Shown one piece after another: positions 26,846 to 35,450 of a DNA stretch of 64,000 nt (positions are counted from its first letter, which is position 1; each line of letters begins with the position of its first letter). The DNA is from JANJUO01 sp942492935. Its GTDB lineage: Bacteria > Bacteroidota > Ignavibacteria > Kapaibacteriales > UBA2268. The notes beneath the pieces were generated by a model. The model made no database searches, was not told the DNA's origin, and worked only from the letters and a program-made list of their open reading frames with translations. The stretch spans positions 744,001-808,000 of the forward strand of contig OW818654.1 of assembly GCA_942492935.1 (NCBI GenBank). Direction: 5' to 3'. A program made the position numbers and the translations under genes.

Positions 26846-26968
26846 TAAAATCGTTTGTTTGTTTAAAAAATATTTTGTAATTTTGAAATGAGGTAACATC
26901 TGTAAAGAATAAATACTTGTTTCTATAAAAATTTTTAATGAATGATGGTGCTCTTATTATTGAAAATA
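26846..26968 (+). promoter_or_regulatory. Duplicated promoter/leader block, cut off by IS copy 2
   Basis: About 115 bases here are almost identical to 51702-51820. The block contains TTTG (26854-26857), a 20-base spacer and TAATTTTG (26878-26885), a near-perfect Bacteroidetes -33/-7 promoter pointing right. At 51.7 kb it lies upstream of a T9SS gene. Here the IS1634-type element is inserted a few bases after the block, so the promoter fires into the IS end. Confidence 0.65.
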
Positions 26969-26972
26969 TTAA

Positions 26973-29110
26973 CCCAACTTGCACTCTGTTGTGTATAAGT
27001 CCCTATAAAATCAATAATGAAAATTTTTAATGGGTAACTACATATTTTTTGGTTGTGAAGGGCATCGAGCTAATCTTCACCGCCTTGTATATTTCCATCA
27101 CCTCCTGTATTGGTCTTGAGCAATTTCTAATGATTATCTCATTTTTGTCTTTGTTCTTGACTGAAATTGTTACTGCTTTCTGTGTGTTCATTATTCTAAC
27201 TATATTTCTCCAGTCGTAATTAATATCTGATTTTTTAAGCATAAAGCGAATTGCGGAAACTATCTGATAAGCAAGCAAACCCAAATAAAGATGAGCATTT
27301 GTATGGCGATCTTCTTTGTGGTACACAGGTCGTAATCGTAGGTCGGATTTCAAACAGCGAAATGTTGATTCAACTTCTCGAATAGTATTATATATGTCCC
27401 AAATTTCTGTTTCACTTGCCATTGTATGGTTGGTTCTCAAAAAATACTCGCCATTGCCGGGTTCTGTCGGTTTAATGTCTTTCTTGACAAATTCCACTTT
27501 TGTTGCAATACCATCTTTTTCTTCTACTTTTATGTCGTAATATTTATGTACCGTTTTGTTCCTTTCTTTGATTCTGCCAATTCTTTCCCATACTTTTTCA
27601 ATCTTCTTTGTACCGCCCTTTTTCTCGATTCCGTTAACTACACTGGTCATTTCAAGCTCAAAGTTCTCTATTGCTCTATTCATCATTGAGTTTTCTTTTA
27701 ACGCTTTTCTATGGCTAAGTACATGAATTACAGAATCTTTGCTTGATTTTAATTCAATTGATTTCAATTTGATTTCATTATCCTGCTTATCCTTTACAAT
27801 GACGGCATTTGTGAAATCTGTTTCTTCATCTAAATGTGGCTTGCTACGTGAAACCACAACATATAAAAATCCATTCTTACGTAACATCTCAAGATTGTCT
27901 GCCGTTGCAATTCCAGCATCCAATACTATTAAACGCGGCTTGCCATCTGTGGTGTTTGGATTTCCCATCTTGTCGATAATGTCTATCAAAGTTTGCGGGT
28001 CAGACATATTTCCTTCGTAAATATTGCTGTGCTTCAAGAATCCAGATTTATTAATTACCGCTCCCAGAACTATCTGTTTACAATCATTTCGCTTCTGCTT
28101 GTTCTTACCATGCTTTGCTGTTTTGCTGTTGAATTTCTGACCTTCAAAATGTGTATTGGTTAAGTCATATATTAATATTGTATCGTCAACATCAAAAAGT
28201 GTAGTCATTTTATTATAAAGATAAGTCTCCAATTCATCTTTCAATTCATATAAATCGCTTGCACTATTGTACAAATGATGGCGACTGACACTACCTATTG
28301 GCTTGTCAAAAAGCTCAAGAAGTGCACTGTTTTGATTGAGCCAACTCTCTGTCTTATGTTCAGAAAATGAAGCAACTGCTCGACTAATAACTGAAATCAA
28401 AGCGTTGTCCACTTTGTTCTTGCTCCAGCCCTTATGCTCCAGAAAGCTCTTCAAATCAAGACGGTCAAGCATTTCATAGCACATCCATTCTGCACCGATT
28501 TCACGACAATCTGTTGTGGTGACTGTTTTTAAATCCACAGATTCATATTCAGTTGTATCAATCGGCAATTCATTACTATATTCATCAATTGCTTTTTGAC
28601 TTTCTTTTTGTTGTTTCAATTGATATTTCGAATATAGCTGCTCAACTAATTGCTTCAATTCGGTTGGAGCTTGTACCAACTCTTCAGATATCAATTGTGT
28701 ATTTCTGATTTTATTTTCTAACAATTTAGCAACAATGGCGCGATTCTCTTTTGAATTCAATAACTTATCAGAGCCAAGATATAAAATTATCTTATGCTTG
28801 ACCTTACCGTCAACTCTGAAAGTCTCCGATAGTTGATACTGGCAAAATACTTTTCCCTTAGGCGTATTACTCTTTTTAACTTCTTTAATAAACATTTTTC
28901 AACCTGTACAATTCAACACTTACAAATATACGCAATAAAGTCATACAATGCAAGTATCATACACCACTCAAACGCCATTTTTTGCCCTTTTTAGCTTAAT
29001 TTTAAGCATTCAAAAAAATCGTTTTGTTATTTTTCAAGCACTTACAAATTAAAAATATTTTCAAAAATCCCCAAAAAAGTTATTTTCGGGAAATTGAGTT
29101 GCAACTTGGG
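26973..29110 (-). mobile_element. IS1634-type insertion sequence, copy 2 (intact)
   Basis: The ends CCCAACTTGCACTC (26973) and GTTGCAACTTGGG (29110) are imperfect terminal inverted repeats. Flanking TTAA occurs on both sides (26969-26972 and 29111-29114), consistent with a 4-base target duplication. 2138 bp. The nucleotide sequence is nearly identical to copy 1, so at least one transposition was recent. Confidence 0.87.
27027..28895 (-). CDS. IS1634-family transposase, full length
   Basis: 622 residues. The N terminus 'MFIKEVKKSNTPKGKVFCQY' and 'FRVDGKVKHKIILYLGS' is typical of IS1634-type DDE transposases. The catalytic core includes 'ILIYDLTNTHFEGQ' (first Asp), 'RLIVLDAGIATADN' (second Asp) and 'IREVESTFRCLKSDLRLRPV' (Glu), followed by 'LGLLAYQIVSAIRFML'. 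A promoter like that at 14968-14998 precedes it in mirror orientation. It differs from copy 1 by a handful of substitutions and by the extra G that keeps the frame open. Confidence 0.92.
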   Translation of the reverse strand: MFIKEVKKSNTPKGKVFCQYQLSETFRVDGKVKHKIILYLGSDKLLNSKENRAIVAKLLENKIRNTQLISEELVQAPTELKQLVEQLYSKYQLKQQKESQKAIDEYSNELPIDTTEYESVDLKTVTTTDCREIGAEWMCYEMLDRLDLKSFLEHKGWSKNKVDNALISVISRAVASFSEHKTESWLNQNSALLELFDKPIGSVSRHHLYNSASDLYELKDELETYLYNKMTTLFDVDDTILIYDLTNTHFEGQKFNSKTAKHGKNKQKRNDCKQIVLGAVINKSGFLKHSNIYEGNMSDPQTLIDIIDKMGNPNTTDGKPRLIVLDAGIATADNLEMLRKNGFLYVVVSRSKPHLDEETDFTNAVIVKDKQDNEIKLKSIELKSSKDSVIHVLSHRKALKENSMMNRAIENFELEMTSVVNGIEKKGGTKKIEKVWERIGRIKERNKTVHKYYDIKVEEKDGIATKVEFVKKDIKPTEPGNGEYFLRTNHTMASETEIWDIYNTIREVESTFRCLKSDLRLRPVYHKEDRHTNAHLYLGLLAYQIVSAIRFMLKKSDINYDWRNIVRIMNTQKAVTISVKNKDKNEIIIRNCSRPIQEVMEIYKAVKISSMPFTTKKYVVTH

Positions 29111-29136
29111 TTAATAGAAAATATTTGTTATATTAA

Positions 29137-29270
29137 GTTAAAGCACCGTAGGAGCGACATAAATATATCGCAACTACGCAGCTTTTTTGGTTTAATTGGA
29201 TATTTTTCTATAATGATATCGCAGCAACGCTGCTAAAAGGCAATGGATTCTGAAGTGAGTTCAGAATGTA
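29137..29270. repeat. CGCAGCTACG-type repeat element
   Basis: ACCGTAGGAGCGACATAAAT, then TATCGCAACTACGCAGC, an AT spacer, GATATCGCAGCAACGCTGCT and ATTCTGAAGTGAGTTCAGAA. It parallels the element at 4500-4605 and lies directly beyond the right end of IS copy 2. Confidence 0.7.
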
Positions 29271-29286
29271 AATATTCAAATATAAA

Positions 29287-32200
29287 TTATTTCGCAAGAA
29301 TAACAATAGGAACGACAACTTTTTCCGAATTGAGCAGAATTTCTGCAAAATACATCCCATTATCGAAATTTGTTACATCAATTTTATAATTTAGACTATT
29401 AATATCTTGTTTAATCAACATCCTTTTGCCATTTAAATTATAAATTGAAATAGAATTAATCATATACTCATCATTCTCTATTGAAAATAATAAATTATTA
29501 TTAGTATTAATAATTTTCAAACAAGTTTTATTAATTAAATCAATTACCGAACCAGTTGTATCAATTGCTTTAGCGACAAGTTCAATTTTATGAATTGCAG
29601 TATCGGCATCAGAATATACTTCAAGAAGTGCCTTAAATTCTCCCTTAGATTCAGATAAAAATTTGACTTGTAAATTTTCAATTGCTCCAGATGCAACTGA
29701 ATTCGCCAATGGTTTTGCAATTGTGAATTTATTCTCTGACTCAATATTTAATGGAGTTATAATGGTTTTGTCAATATTTGTTCTATAATTACCATTATTT
29801 TTGAAGAATATAAACTTCGTCAAAGATGAGTCTTTGTGAAGTGTACCAAAATCAATGTTTTTTTCGGATAGGTTTGTTAGATTTTTATAAATATTTATTG
29901 GAAAATTATCAAAGTCCAGGTATGTTAAATCACTACTGAAATTCCACAATCTTATTCGTCCATCTTTCTTTAAAAAACCTGTTCCACCTGTATTTCTATG
30001 ATAATCGTATTCCTGAGATAGTACTACTGACCATATTTTGCCACTATCTATTGAACGATATACTTCGTTATGACTTCCAAGTATGACAAAAGAATTCGAA
30101 CTGTCAGGCGAAAATACATAAGCTGGATAAGATTGAAAATTTGATAAATTTGAATTTATATCTTTCCAATTATTTGTGCTGTTACTTTGCCAAACTTGAA
30201 ATTGCTCGTCATTTTGATTGTATATTAAAGCAATTACTGAATTGATATTTCCAACAGAAATAAATTCTACATTATTAGTACCAATTGAAGCAGTTTTCCA
30301 TGAATTCCCAAAATCATTTGTATATGCAACTTTCCCAGATTTCGAACAAAAATAAATTATTGAATCTTTAGCTGAAAATAATTTATAATCTGATATATGG
30401 GTTTCACTTCCAACAAATGAAGGTAAACTAATTTTTGTCCAACTTTTACCGGCATCATTAGATTTTGCAATTACAATTCTATTTGATTTAATCCCACCGA
30501 AAAAGCCCAAAGTGTCATTAAAGAAATGTATGCCATGAACATAATCAGCAATTGCCGAAACATCAACAGTTTGTGTTCCACTTTGTGAATCAATAAAAAT
30601 TATCCCATTAGAACCGATAAAATTCTTACTATCTGATATAGAATAAATGCAATGTGCAATATTCGGTAATTTTTTTAGCTCAACAAAAGTCCTATATTTT
30701 AATAAATATCCAGTAGAGTTACTTTCATCAGTATTTGCAATAGCTGTAAGAACATAATCTGATTTGGAATCTCCAGCAAAAAAGTTTAAACCAAGGTCAT
30801 CTGGAAGTATATATGCAACAAAAAATTTATTATAGCTTGGGAGTGAAATTGGAATATTAACAAGCTGATAATTCTTATAATTCTCACCTGAAAAATGTAC
30901 AGTTAAAACAGCATTTCCTTTATACCATAAATTTCTATTTGTAATTCTGAGCTTAAGGTCAATTTCTAATTCGCTTTTTGCAGGGATAGCACTGATTTTA
31001 TGAATTTTGTCATAAACATTTACAAATAAATCCCCTGTTTCAATATTTATATCAATGTCCGATGCCGCTGATAAGTAATTTTTAATTATTAATTTTACAT
31101 TCACAGTATCAAAAGTTGAAATTTCATCATTCCCTTCTATCAATACTTCTGAAACAGCTAAACCCGGCTTAGTTAGTTCGGGATATTCTGTATTGTTATA
31201 TTTAAGTAAATTTAATAAATTAATCCTACCAAATAAAAATGGAAATAAATCTTGATTATTTGTCAAAACATTATCGGAAGTACCTCGTAACTGATGCCTT
31301 ACTTCTTCAGTTCCCCAATCTTTATGAATTGATTTGAGTAAAGCAACTGAACCGCTTACAATTGGAGCCGCCATAGAAGTTCCGCTTTTATTTCCGTAGC
31401 TATTAGAAGAAAGAGTTGAATATATAGAAGAACCGGGGGCGTAAATATCTACATTATAACCAAATTGTGAAAATGAAGATTTTTTATCAGTTTCATCAGT
31501 TGAGCCAACAGAAATTACATTTTTATATTGAGCAGGATAAGTAGTATATTTATCAGCCCAATAATTATCATTTCCTGCAGATGCTATTAAAATTACGCCA
31601 GATTCAGTAACAAAATCAATTATTTCTTCTTCAACAGGACTATATTCCATGACTTCCCAACTAAGATTTATAATATCACAACCACGTTCCATACAATAGA
31701 TAATTCCTTCAAATCCAAAGAATATATCTGAACTACCAGGTGATTGCATATTATCCATTGCCACTTTAACGGGTATAATTTTACTATTGATTGCAATACC
31801 TGCAATTCCTAACGAATTGTTTGCTTCTGCGGCTATTATTCCTGCGGTATGAGTGCCATGAGAATTATCATTATTCAATGGCTTTGGATTATTATCTGGT
31901 TTGAAATTATATTGATTTGCATCATTCAGAGTGATATTGCCAACAAAATCCCAACCATAATAATCATCAACAAAGCCATTTTCATCATTATCAAAGTCAT
32001 CGTTTGGAATTTCTTTATAGTTAATTTTGATTTTATTTTTCAAGTCATTGTGTTCAATATCAGTACCTGAATCAACAAGACCAATAATAATAGCTGAATC
32101 ACCTTTTGTAATTTCCCAACCCTGCTCGGCAAGAATTTTTTTTAAACCCCATTGATTAGCAAAATATGTATCGTTTGGTTTGAAATTATTCAATTTTTGC

Positions 32201-32661
32201 TTAAAAACAGGAACAGCATATTCAACTGCAGGATTTTCATTTAATACTTTGCAAATTTCAAAAGGAGTGATATTATTTTCAAAATGAATTTGATAAATAC
32301 TTGCTAAACTGTATTTATTTGATAGTAATAATTCTTGTTTTGAAGTAATTTGAAAAGGTTGTTTAACGGTATTAATTTTTAAAATTTGATTTTGAAATTG
32401 TTGTTTAAACAATGTGTTATCAAAAGCACCATTCTTGAATTTGATGTAAAATGTATTAGGTAGAAATTTTGAAGTGTCATTGAGTATTCTGTAATATTTT
32501 GCTGGAGTATAATAATTTTCTCTCGCAATTTTCCCACTGACTTTGATATAATAAGAATCATCTATTTCTTCAGCCATTACAAGTGAAGAAAACATAACCA
32601 ACAGCATTGAGTAAATTAATAACATCTTATGCTTACTATAAATAGAATATTTAATTAACAT
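29287..32661 (-). CDS. T9SS-sorted subtilisin-like serine protease with BNR repeats
   Basis: 1124 residues from the ATG at 32661 (a TTG two codons upstream is unlikely). Residue numbers here count from that TTG. A signal peptide covers residues ~15-32, then a propeptide-like region. The S8 domain has Asp199 in 'GLVDSGTD', His270 in 'SHGTHTAGI', Asn366 in 'ASAGND' and Ser431 in 'GTSMAAP'. The middle holds a CARDB-like segment and Asp-box repeats ('SNDAGKSWTKI', 'TNDFGNSWKTA', 'SIDSGKIWSVV'), suggesting a sialidase-like propeller. The C terminus is a T9SS sorting domain ('ISIYNLNGKRM', 'GMYFAEILLNSEKVVVP'). Expected to be secreted and surface-attached. All catalytic residues are present. Confidence 0.9.
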   Translation of the reverse strand: MLIKYSIYSKHKMLLIYSMLLVMFSSLVMAEEIDDSYYIKVSGKIARENYYTPAKYYRILNDTSKFLPNTFYIKFKNGAFDNTLFKQQFQNQILKINTVKQPFQITSKQELLLSNKYSLASIYQIHFENNITPFEICKVLNENPAVEYAVPVFKQKLNNFKPNDTYFANQWGLKKILAEQGWEITKGDSAIIIGLVDSGTDIEHNDLKNKIKINYKEIPNDDFDNDENGFVDDYYGWDFVGNITLNDANQYNFKPDNNPKPLNNDNSHGTHTAGIIAAEANNSLGIAGIAINSKIIPVKVAMDNMQSPGSSDIFFGFEGIIYCMERGCDIINLSWEVMEYSPVEEEIIDFVTESGVILIASAGNDNYWADKYTTYPAQYKNVISVGSTDETDKKSSFSQFGYNVDIYAPGSSIYSTLSSNSYGNKSGTSMAAPIVSGSVALLKSIHKDWGTEEVRHQLRGTSDNVLTNNQDLFPFLFGRINLLNLLKYNNTEYPELTKPGLAVSEVLIEGNDEISTFDTVNVKLIIKNYLSAASDIDINIETGDLFVNVYDKIHKISAIPAKSELEIDLKLRITNRNLWYKGNAVLTVHFSGENYKNYQLVNIPISLPSYNKFFVAYILPDDLGLNFFAGDSKSDYVLTAIANTDESNSTGYLLKYRTFVELKKLPNIAHCIYSISDSKNFIGSNGIIFIDSQSGTQTVDVSAIADYVHGIHFFNDTLGFFGGIKSNRIVIAKSNDAGKSWTKISLPSFVGSETHISDYKLFSAKDSIIYFCSKSGKVAYTNDFGNSWKTASIGTNNVEFISVGNINSVIALIYNQNDEQFQVWQSNSTNNWKDINSNLSNFQSYPAYVFSPDSSNSFVILGSHNEVYRSIDSGKIWSVVLSQEYDYHRNTGGTGFLKKDGRIRLWNFSSDLTYLDFDNFPINIYKNLTNLSEKNIDFGTLHKDSSLTKFIFFKNNGNYRTNIDKTIITPLNIESENKFTIAKPLANSVASGAIENLQVKFLSESKGEFKALLEVYSDADTAIHKIELVAKAIDTTGSVIDLINKTCLKIINTNNNLLFSIENDEYMINSISIYNLNGKRMLIKQDINSLNYKIDVTNFDNGMYFAEILLNSEKVVVPIVILAK

Positions 32662-33127
32662 TTTCAATTCTCAATTTTTCAATTTCCAAAAGTTGCTTAC
32701 TTCTTAAAATTTTTTTTGACTTCCAAGTCATTTCAAATATGCGATTTTTTACTTACTAATTTAATCATTATTTTCTAAGTACGAATTCAAAATCATAATA
32801 TATAAATGCGAATTGAACAATTTTTTATTGCATTTGGTAACAATTTTTCAGCCCCAGTATAAATACAAAATCCCCAGAGTAACTTTTTTCTTGGGTAACC
32901 TGCTCCACTTTCTTTAAACTACAAAATGAAAATACGAATTTCATAAAAAGAAATACAATTATCAACAACTCAGTCGCTTATAGATAATTTAGAATTTTGT
33001 TTAATTAAATGTGTAAGTGCAATTTCTAAATTTTAATATTGTTTTTAATCATACTGACATACTGTTGTCATTTGGATTTCGTAAATTTGAATAATTGTTT
33101 TTTTACAATTTTTATAAAGGTAGAATT
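32662..33127. other. Gap before the DinB gene
   Basis: 466 AT-rich bases between divergent genes. I see no repeat family, hairpin with a T tail or open frame of note. An AAAGG ribosome site at ~33116 serves the DinB-family gene. Confidence 0.5.
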
Positions 33128-33625
33128 ATGTCTTTAATTAAAATGTTCCTGAATGAATTAGAACTGGAAGCAGTAACAACCAGAAAAATGCTCCAAATTG
33201 TGCCAAACGACAAATATGACTGGCGTCCGCACCCAAAGAGCATGACAATCAGAGCATTAACAGCTCATATCGCTGAAATTCCGGGATGGATTTCTCATTC
33301 TTTAACACATGACGGATTGGACTTTGCCAAAGAACCTTATACTCCGCCAGTTATCAATAATACTGATGAATTGCTCGCACTTCTTGAACAAAATATCTCA
33401 TCAGCAAAATCGCAGTTAACCGAAGAAAATGAATCAATACTAAATGACAGATGGATTATGAGAAATGGTGAAGAGATTTGGATGGATTTATCCAAAGCCG
33501 AAGTTATCAGGCATTCATTGAGTCAGTTGATTCATCACAGAGCTCAATTAGGTGTTTTTTTACGTTTATTGGATATTCCGATTCCCGGAAGTTATGGACC
33601 AAGTGCAGATGAAATGAATCAATAA
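33128..33625 (+). CDS. DinB-family protein (putative metal-dependent four-helix bundle)
   Basis: 165 residues from the ATG at 33128, which follows an AAAGG site by 7 bases; the upstream TTG would add 11 odd residues. The DinB/YfiT fold is indicated by 'DKYDWRPHPKSMTIRALTAH', with His in 'TAHIAEI' and 'LIHHRAQLGVFLRLLDIPIP', which together give the usual His metal triad, and by the closing 'GSYGPSADE'. Members act as thiol-dependent transferases or are uncharacterised; the substrate cannot be inferred. Monocistronic with a terminator. Confidence 0.85.
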   Translation: MSLIKMFLNELELEAVTTRKMLQIVPNDKYDWRPHPKSMTIRALTAHIAEIPGWISHSLTHDGLDFAKEPYTPPVINNTDELLALLEQNISSAKSQLTEENESILNDRWIMRNGEEIWMDLSKAEVIRHSLSQLIHHRAQLGVFLRLLDIPIPGSYGPSADEMNQ

Positions 33626-33650
33626 ATTTAAATTGAATTATTAAATAACA

Positions 33651-33682
33651 GGGAAGATTTATTTTAAATTTTCCCTTCTTTT
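33651..33682 (+). terminator. Terminator after the DinB-family gene
   Basis: GGGAAGATTT and AAATTTTCCC form a 10-bp stem with one G-T pair, followed by TTCTTTT. Confidence 0.65.
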
Positions 33683-33859
33683 GCTATCAGAAAAAAGGAA
33701 AATATATATTCCGCAATGTAATAGTTTAGTGTAAGTTGCATAGATTAAATAGATTTTCTTTTTTTGGATTTCGAAGAATTTGACGAGCGGATTTGATTAA
33801 AAATAAAAGAGGATATATATCGTTTAAAAAGTTTGAATTTTAAAAAAGGAGTTACTTAA

Positions 33860-34066
33860 ATGATTGAAGCATTAGAAATAAAGCAACAAGTCAAAGAAGC
33901 ACTATACGATTTTTTTGCTGAAAATAATTCTCATTTGCGAGAGTTAATTAGTGATGTTATGGAGGATATTTCGCTTGGTAAAGCAATCGAAGAAGGGGAT
34001 ACAGGAGATTACATTGATGAGCAATTAATAATGGATTTGCTAAAAAGAAAAGATTATGAAAGTTAA
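33860..34066 (+). CDS. Small antitoxin-like protein upstream of hicA
   Basis: 68 residues, acidic and helical ('KQQVKEALYDFFAENNSHLR', 'ISDVMEDISLGKAIEEGDTG'). Proteins of this type often sit just upstream of RelE-, PIN- or HicA-type toxins as small putative antitoxins, but I cannot name the family with certainty. AAAAAAGGAG precedes the ATG at a good distance. The last 11 bases overlap the hicA start (34056), so translation is coupled. Together with hicB downstream this gives a toxin gene flanked by two possible antitoxins. Confidence 0.55.
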   Translation: MIEALEIKQQVKEALYDFFAENNSHLRELISDVMEDISLGKAIEEGDTGDYIDEQLIMDLLKRKDYES

Positions 34067-34241
34067 AGAAATGATTGAGATAATTGAATTTGATGGTTGG
34101 TATTTGGATAGGATAAAGGGCAGTCATAGACAATTTAAGCATCCAATTAAGAAAGGTACAGTTACTATAGCAGGCAAACTTTCTATTGAAATGCCAAAGG
34201 GAATTATTATTAGTATTCTAAAACAAGCAAAATTAAGATAG
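34056..34241 (+). CDS. hicA: HicA-type mRNA interferase toxin
   Basis: 61 residues, a typical HicA (YcfA) double-stranded-RNA-binding fold: 'MIEIIEFDGWYLDRIKGSHR' with the catalytic His in 'GSHRQFKHP', then 'GTVTIAGKLSIEMPKGIIIS' and 'ILKQAKL'. It cuts mRNA and is inhibited by HicB. It overlaps the upstream small gene by 11 bases, and hicB begins 8 bases after its stop. Confidence 0.88.
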   Translation: MKVKEMIEIIEFDGWYLDRIKGSHRQFKHPIKKGTVTIAGKLSIEMPKGIIISILKQAKLR

Positions 34242-34249
34242 GACAAATT

Positions 34250-34462
34250 ATGAAATATACAGTTATCATTGAAAAAGGTCCGCATTCTTACGGTGCATAT
34301 ATACCTGACCTTCCGGGATGTGTTGCCGTTGCCGAAAGTGAAGCTGAAGTCAGAGATTTAATAAAGGAAGCAATTGATATCCATATAGAAGGAATGAAAT
34401 TAGATGCAAAAAAAATCCCAAAAGCAAAAACAAAGTTTTTCGAATTGGAAGTTGCGATATAA
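34250..34462 (+). CDS. hicB: HicB-type antitoxin
   Basis: 70 residues with the HicB partial RNase H-like fold: 'YTVIIEKGPHSYGAYIPDLP', 'GCVAVAESEAEVRDLIKEAI' and 'HIEGMK'. No C-terminal DNA-binding domain is visible, so autoregulation would need another protein, possibly the upstream small gene product. GGACAAATT precedes the ATG. Confidence 0.85.
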   Translation: MKYTVIIEKGPHSYGAYIPDLPGCVAVAESEAEVRDLIKEAIDIHIEGMKLDAKKIPKAKTKFFELEVAI

Positions 34463-34562
34463 ATATTTATTTTTTATAAAATTATCGGATTTATTATTTC
34501 ACAATTCGTAATTTTGTGGGTGAAGTGTTATTTATTCTAATATTATTCTTTATTTTAAATTA

Positions 34563-35138
34563 ATGGGTTTATGTATGATTGAAGATATAAAAAAAGTTCT
34601 TAAAGATTTAATTGGTCTTAAACTTACAAATATTAGAAGAATTGGTTATATGATGTGTATTCAATTTGGATATCAATATTATCAAGATAAAGATGGCAAT
34701 GAATGTAATTTGGGAGAGTTTACATTTCATATTGAAATTCCTTGGAGGTTTACAAACGAATCAGTGATTCTAATTGGTTCAAATGATATTTATAAACCAA
34801 TTGACGAAAATGCTCTATGGGAAGAAAATTTTGATCCTGATGGTTCAAATGGAAATTTACGGGATTATAAAATTGACAACATGATGAAAGAATTCGAATT
34901 ATTTGTTCAAGATGTTAAATTGGATAATTACGGTGGGTTAGATATTTTATTCAACCATGAAATTACGTTTACAGTTTTTCCAAATGAATCAGTTAGAATT
35001 AATGATGAACATTGGAGATTAATGGATTTCAGGAATGCTGAATTAGATGAAAAATATATTAATTCAAAAAAAGTTGTTTATAATTGCGAACATTATGTAT
35101 ATTGGAGTTCAAAGAGGGATTTTGAAAATGAAGAATAG
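34563..35138 (+). CDS. Hypothetical acidic cytoplasmic protein
   Basis: 191 residues; a second ATG at 34575 ('MIEDIKKVL') is an equally good start. No signal peptide or membrane segment. Alternating strands and helices rich in Asp, Glu, Asn and aromatic residues ('VILIGSNDIYKPIDENALWE', 'YVYWSSKRDFENEE'), the composition often seen in polymorphic-toxin immunity proteins. No matching toxin is adjacent; the HicA/HicB locus is 100 bases upstream. I do not recognise a family. Confidence 0.6.
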   Translation: MGLCMIEDIKKVLKDLIGLKLTNIRRIGYMMCIQFGYQYYQDKDGNECNLGEFTFHIEIPWRFTNESVILIGSNDIYKPIDENALWEENFDPDGSNGNLRDYKIDNMMKEFELFVQDVKLDNYGGLDILFNHEITFTVFPNESVRINDEHWRLMDFRNAELDEKYINSKKVVYNCEHYVYWSSKRDFENEE

Positions 35139-35389
35139 AAATCTCTAAAATATTCATTATTTTTTTTTGAGTTTTCATATTCGTATGTTTATTCGGATTT
35201 TTTTATGAATTTTTTTCCTCATTTAAAAAAAAACCAATAAGGTTTTAAAACACTTTTCTTTAATTGTTAACCTCTTATTAAACTTAGCAATAAAACATCC
35301 GCTGTTTTCTAATCATCTGATGTTTGATAAATAGTTAGCTGTAATATGCACGTGATTTTCCCATTTAGCAGTCTGTTGATAATGACTAA

Positions 35390-35430
35390 TAAAAAAAAAC
35401 CTGCAAAAATATAATTCTTACAGGTTTTTT
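35390..35430 (-). terminator. Terminator of the acyl-CoA dehydrogenase gene
   Basis: AAAAAACCTG and CAGGTTTTTT flank a 15-base loop. The run of T/A on both sides makes it usable in both directions; it lies 21 bases beyond the acyl-CoA dehydrogenase stop. The rest of 35139-35450 is AT-rich, with a GCAGTCTGTTGATAATGAC sequence near 35368 that resembles the end of the MITE at 24595. Confidence 0.75.
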
Positions 35431-35450
35431 TAATTAAATTTGGCGAATAA

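Noticed and set aside
33957..34142. Antisense small frame across the hicA start
   Set aside because: It overlaps two well-supported coupled genes in opposite orientation and has no family features.
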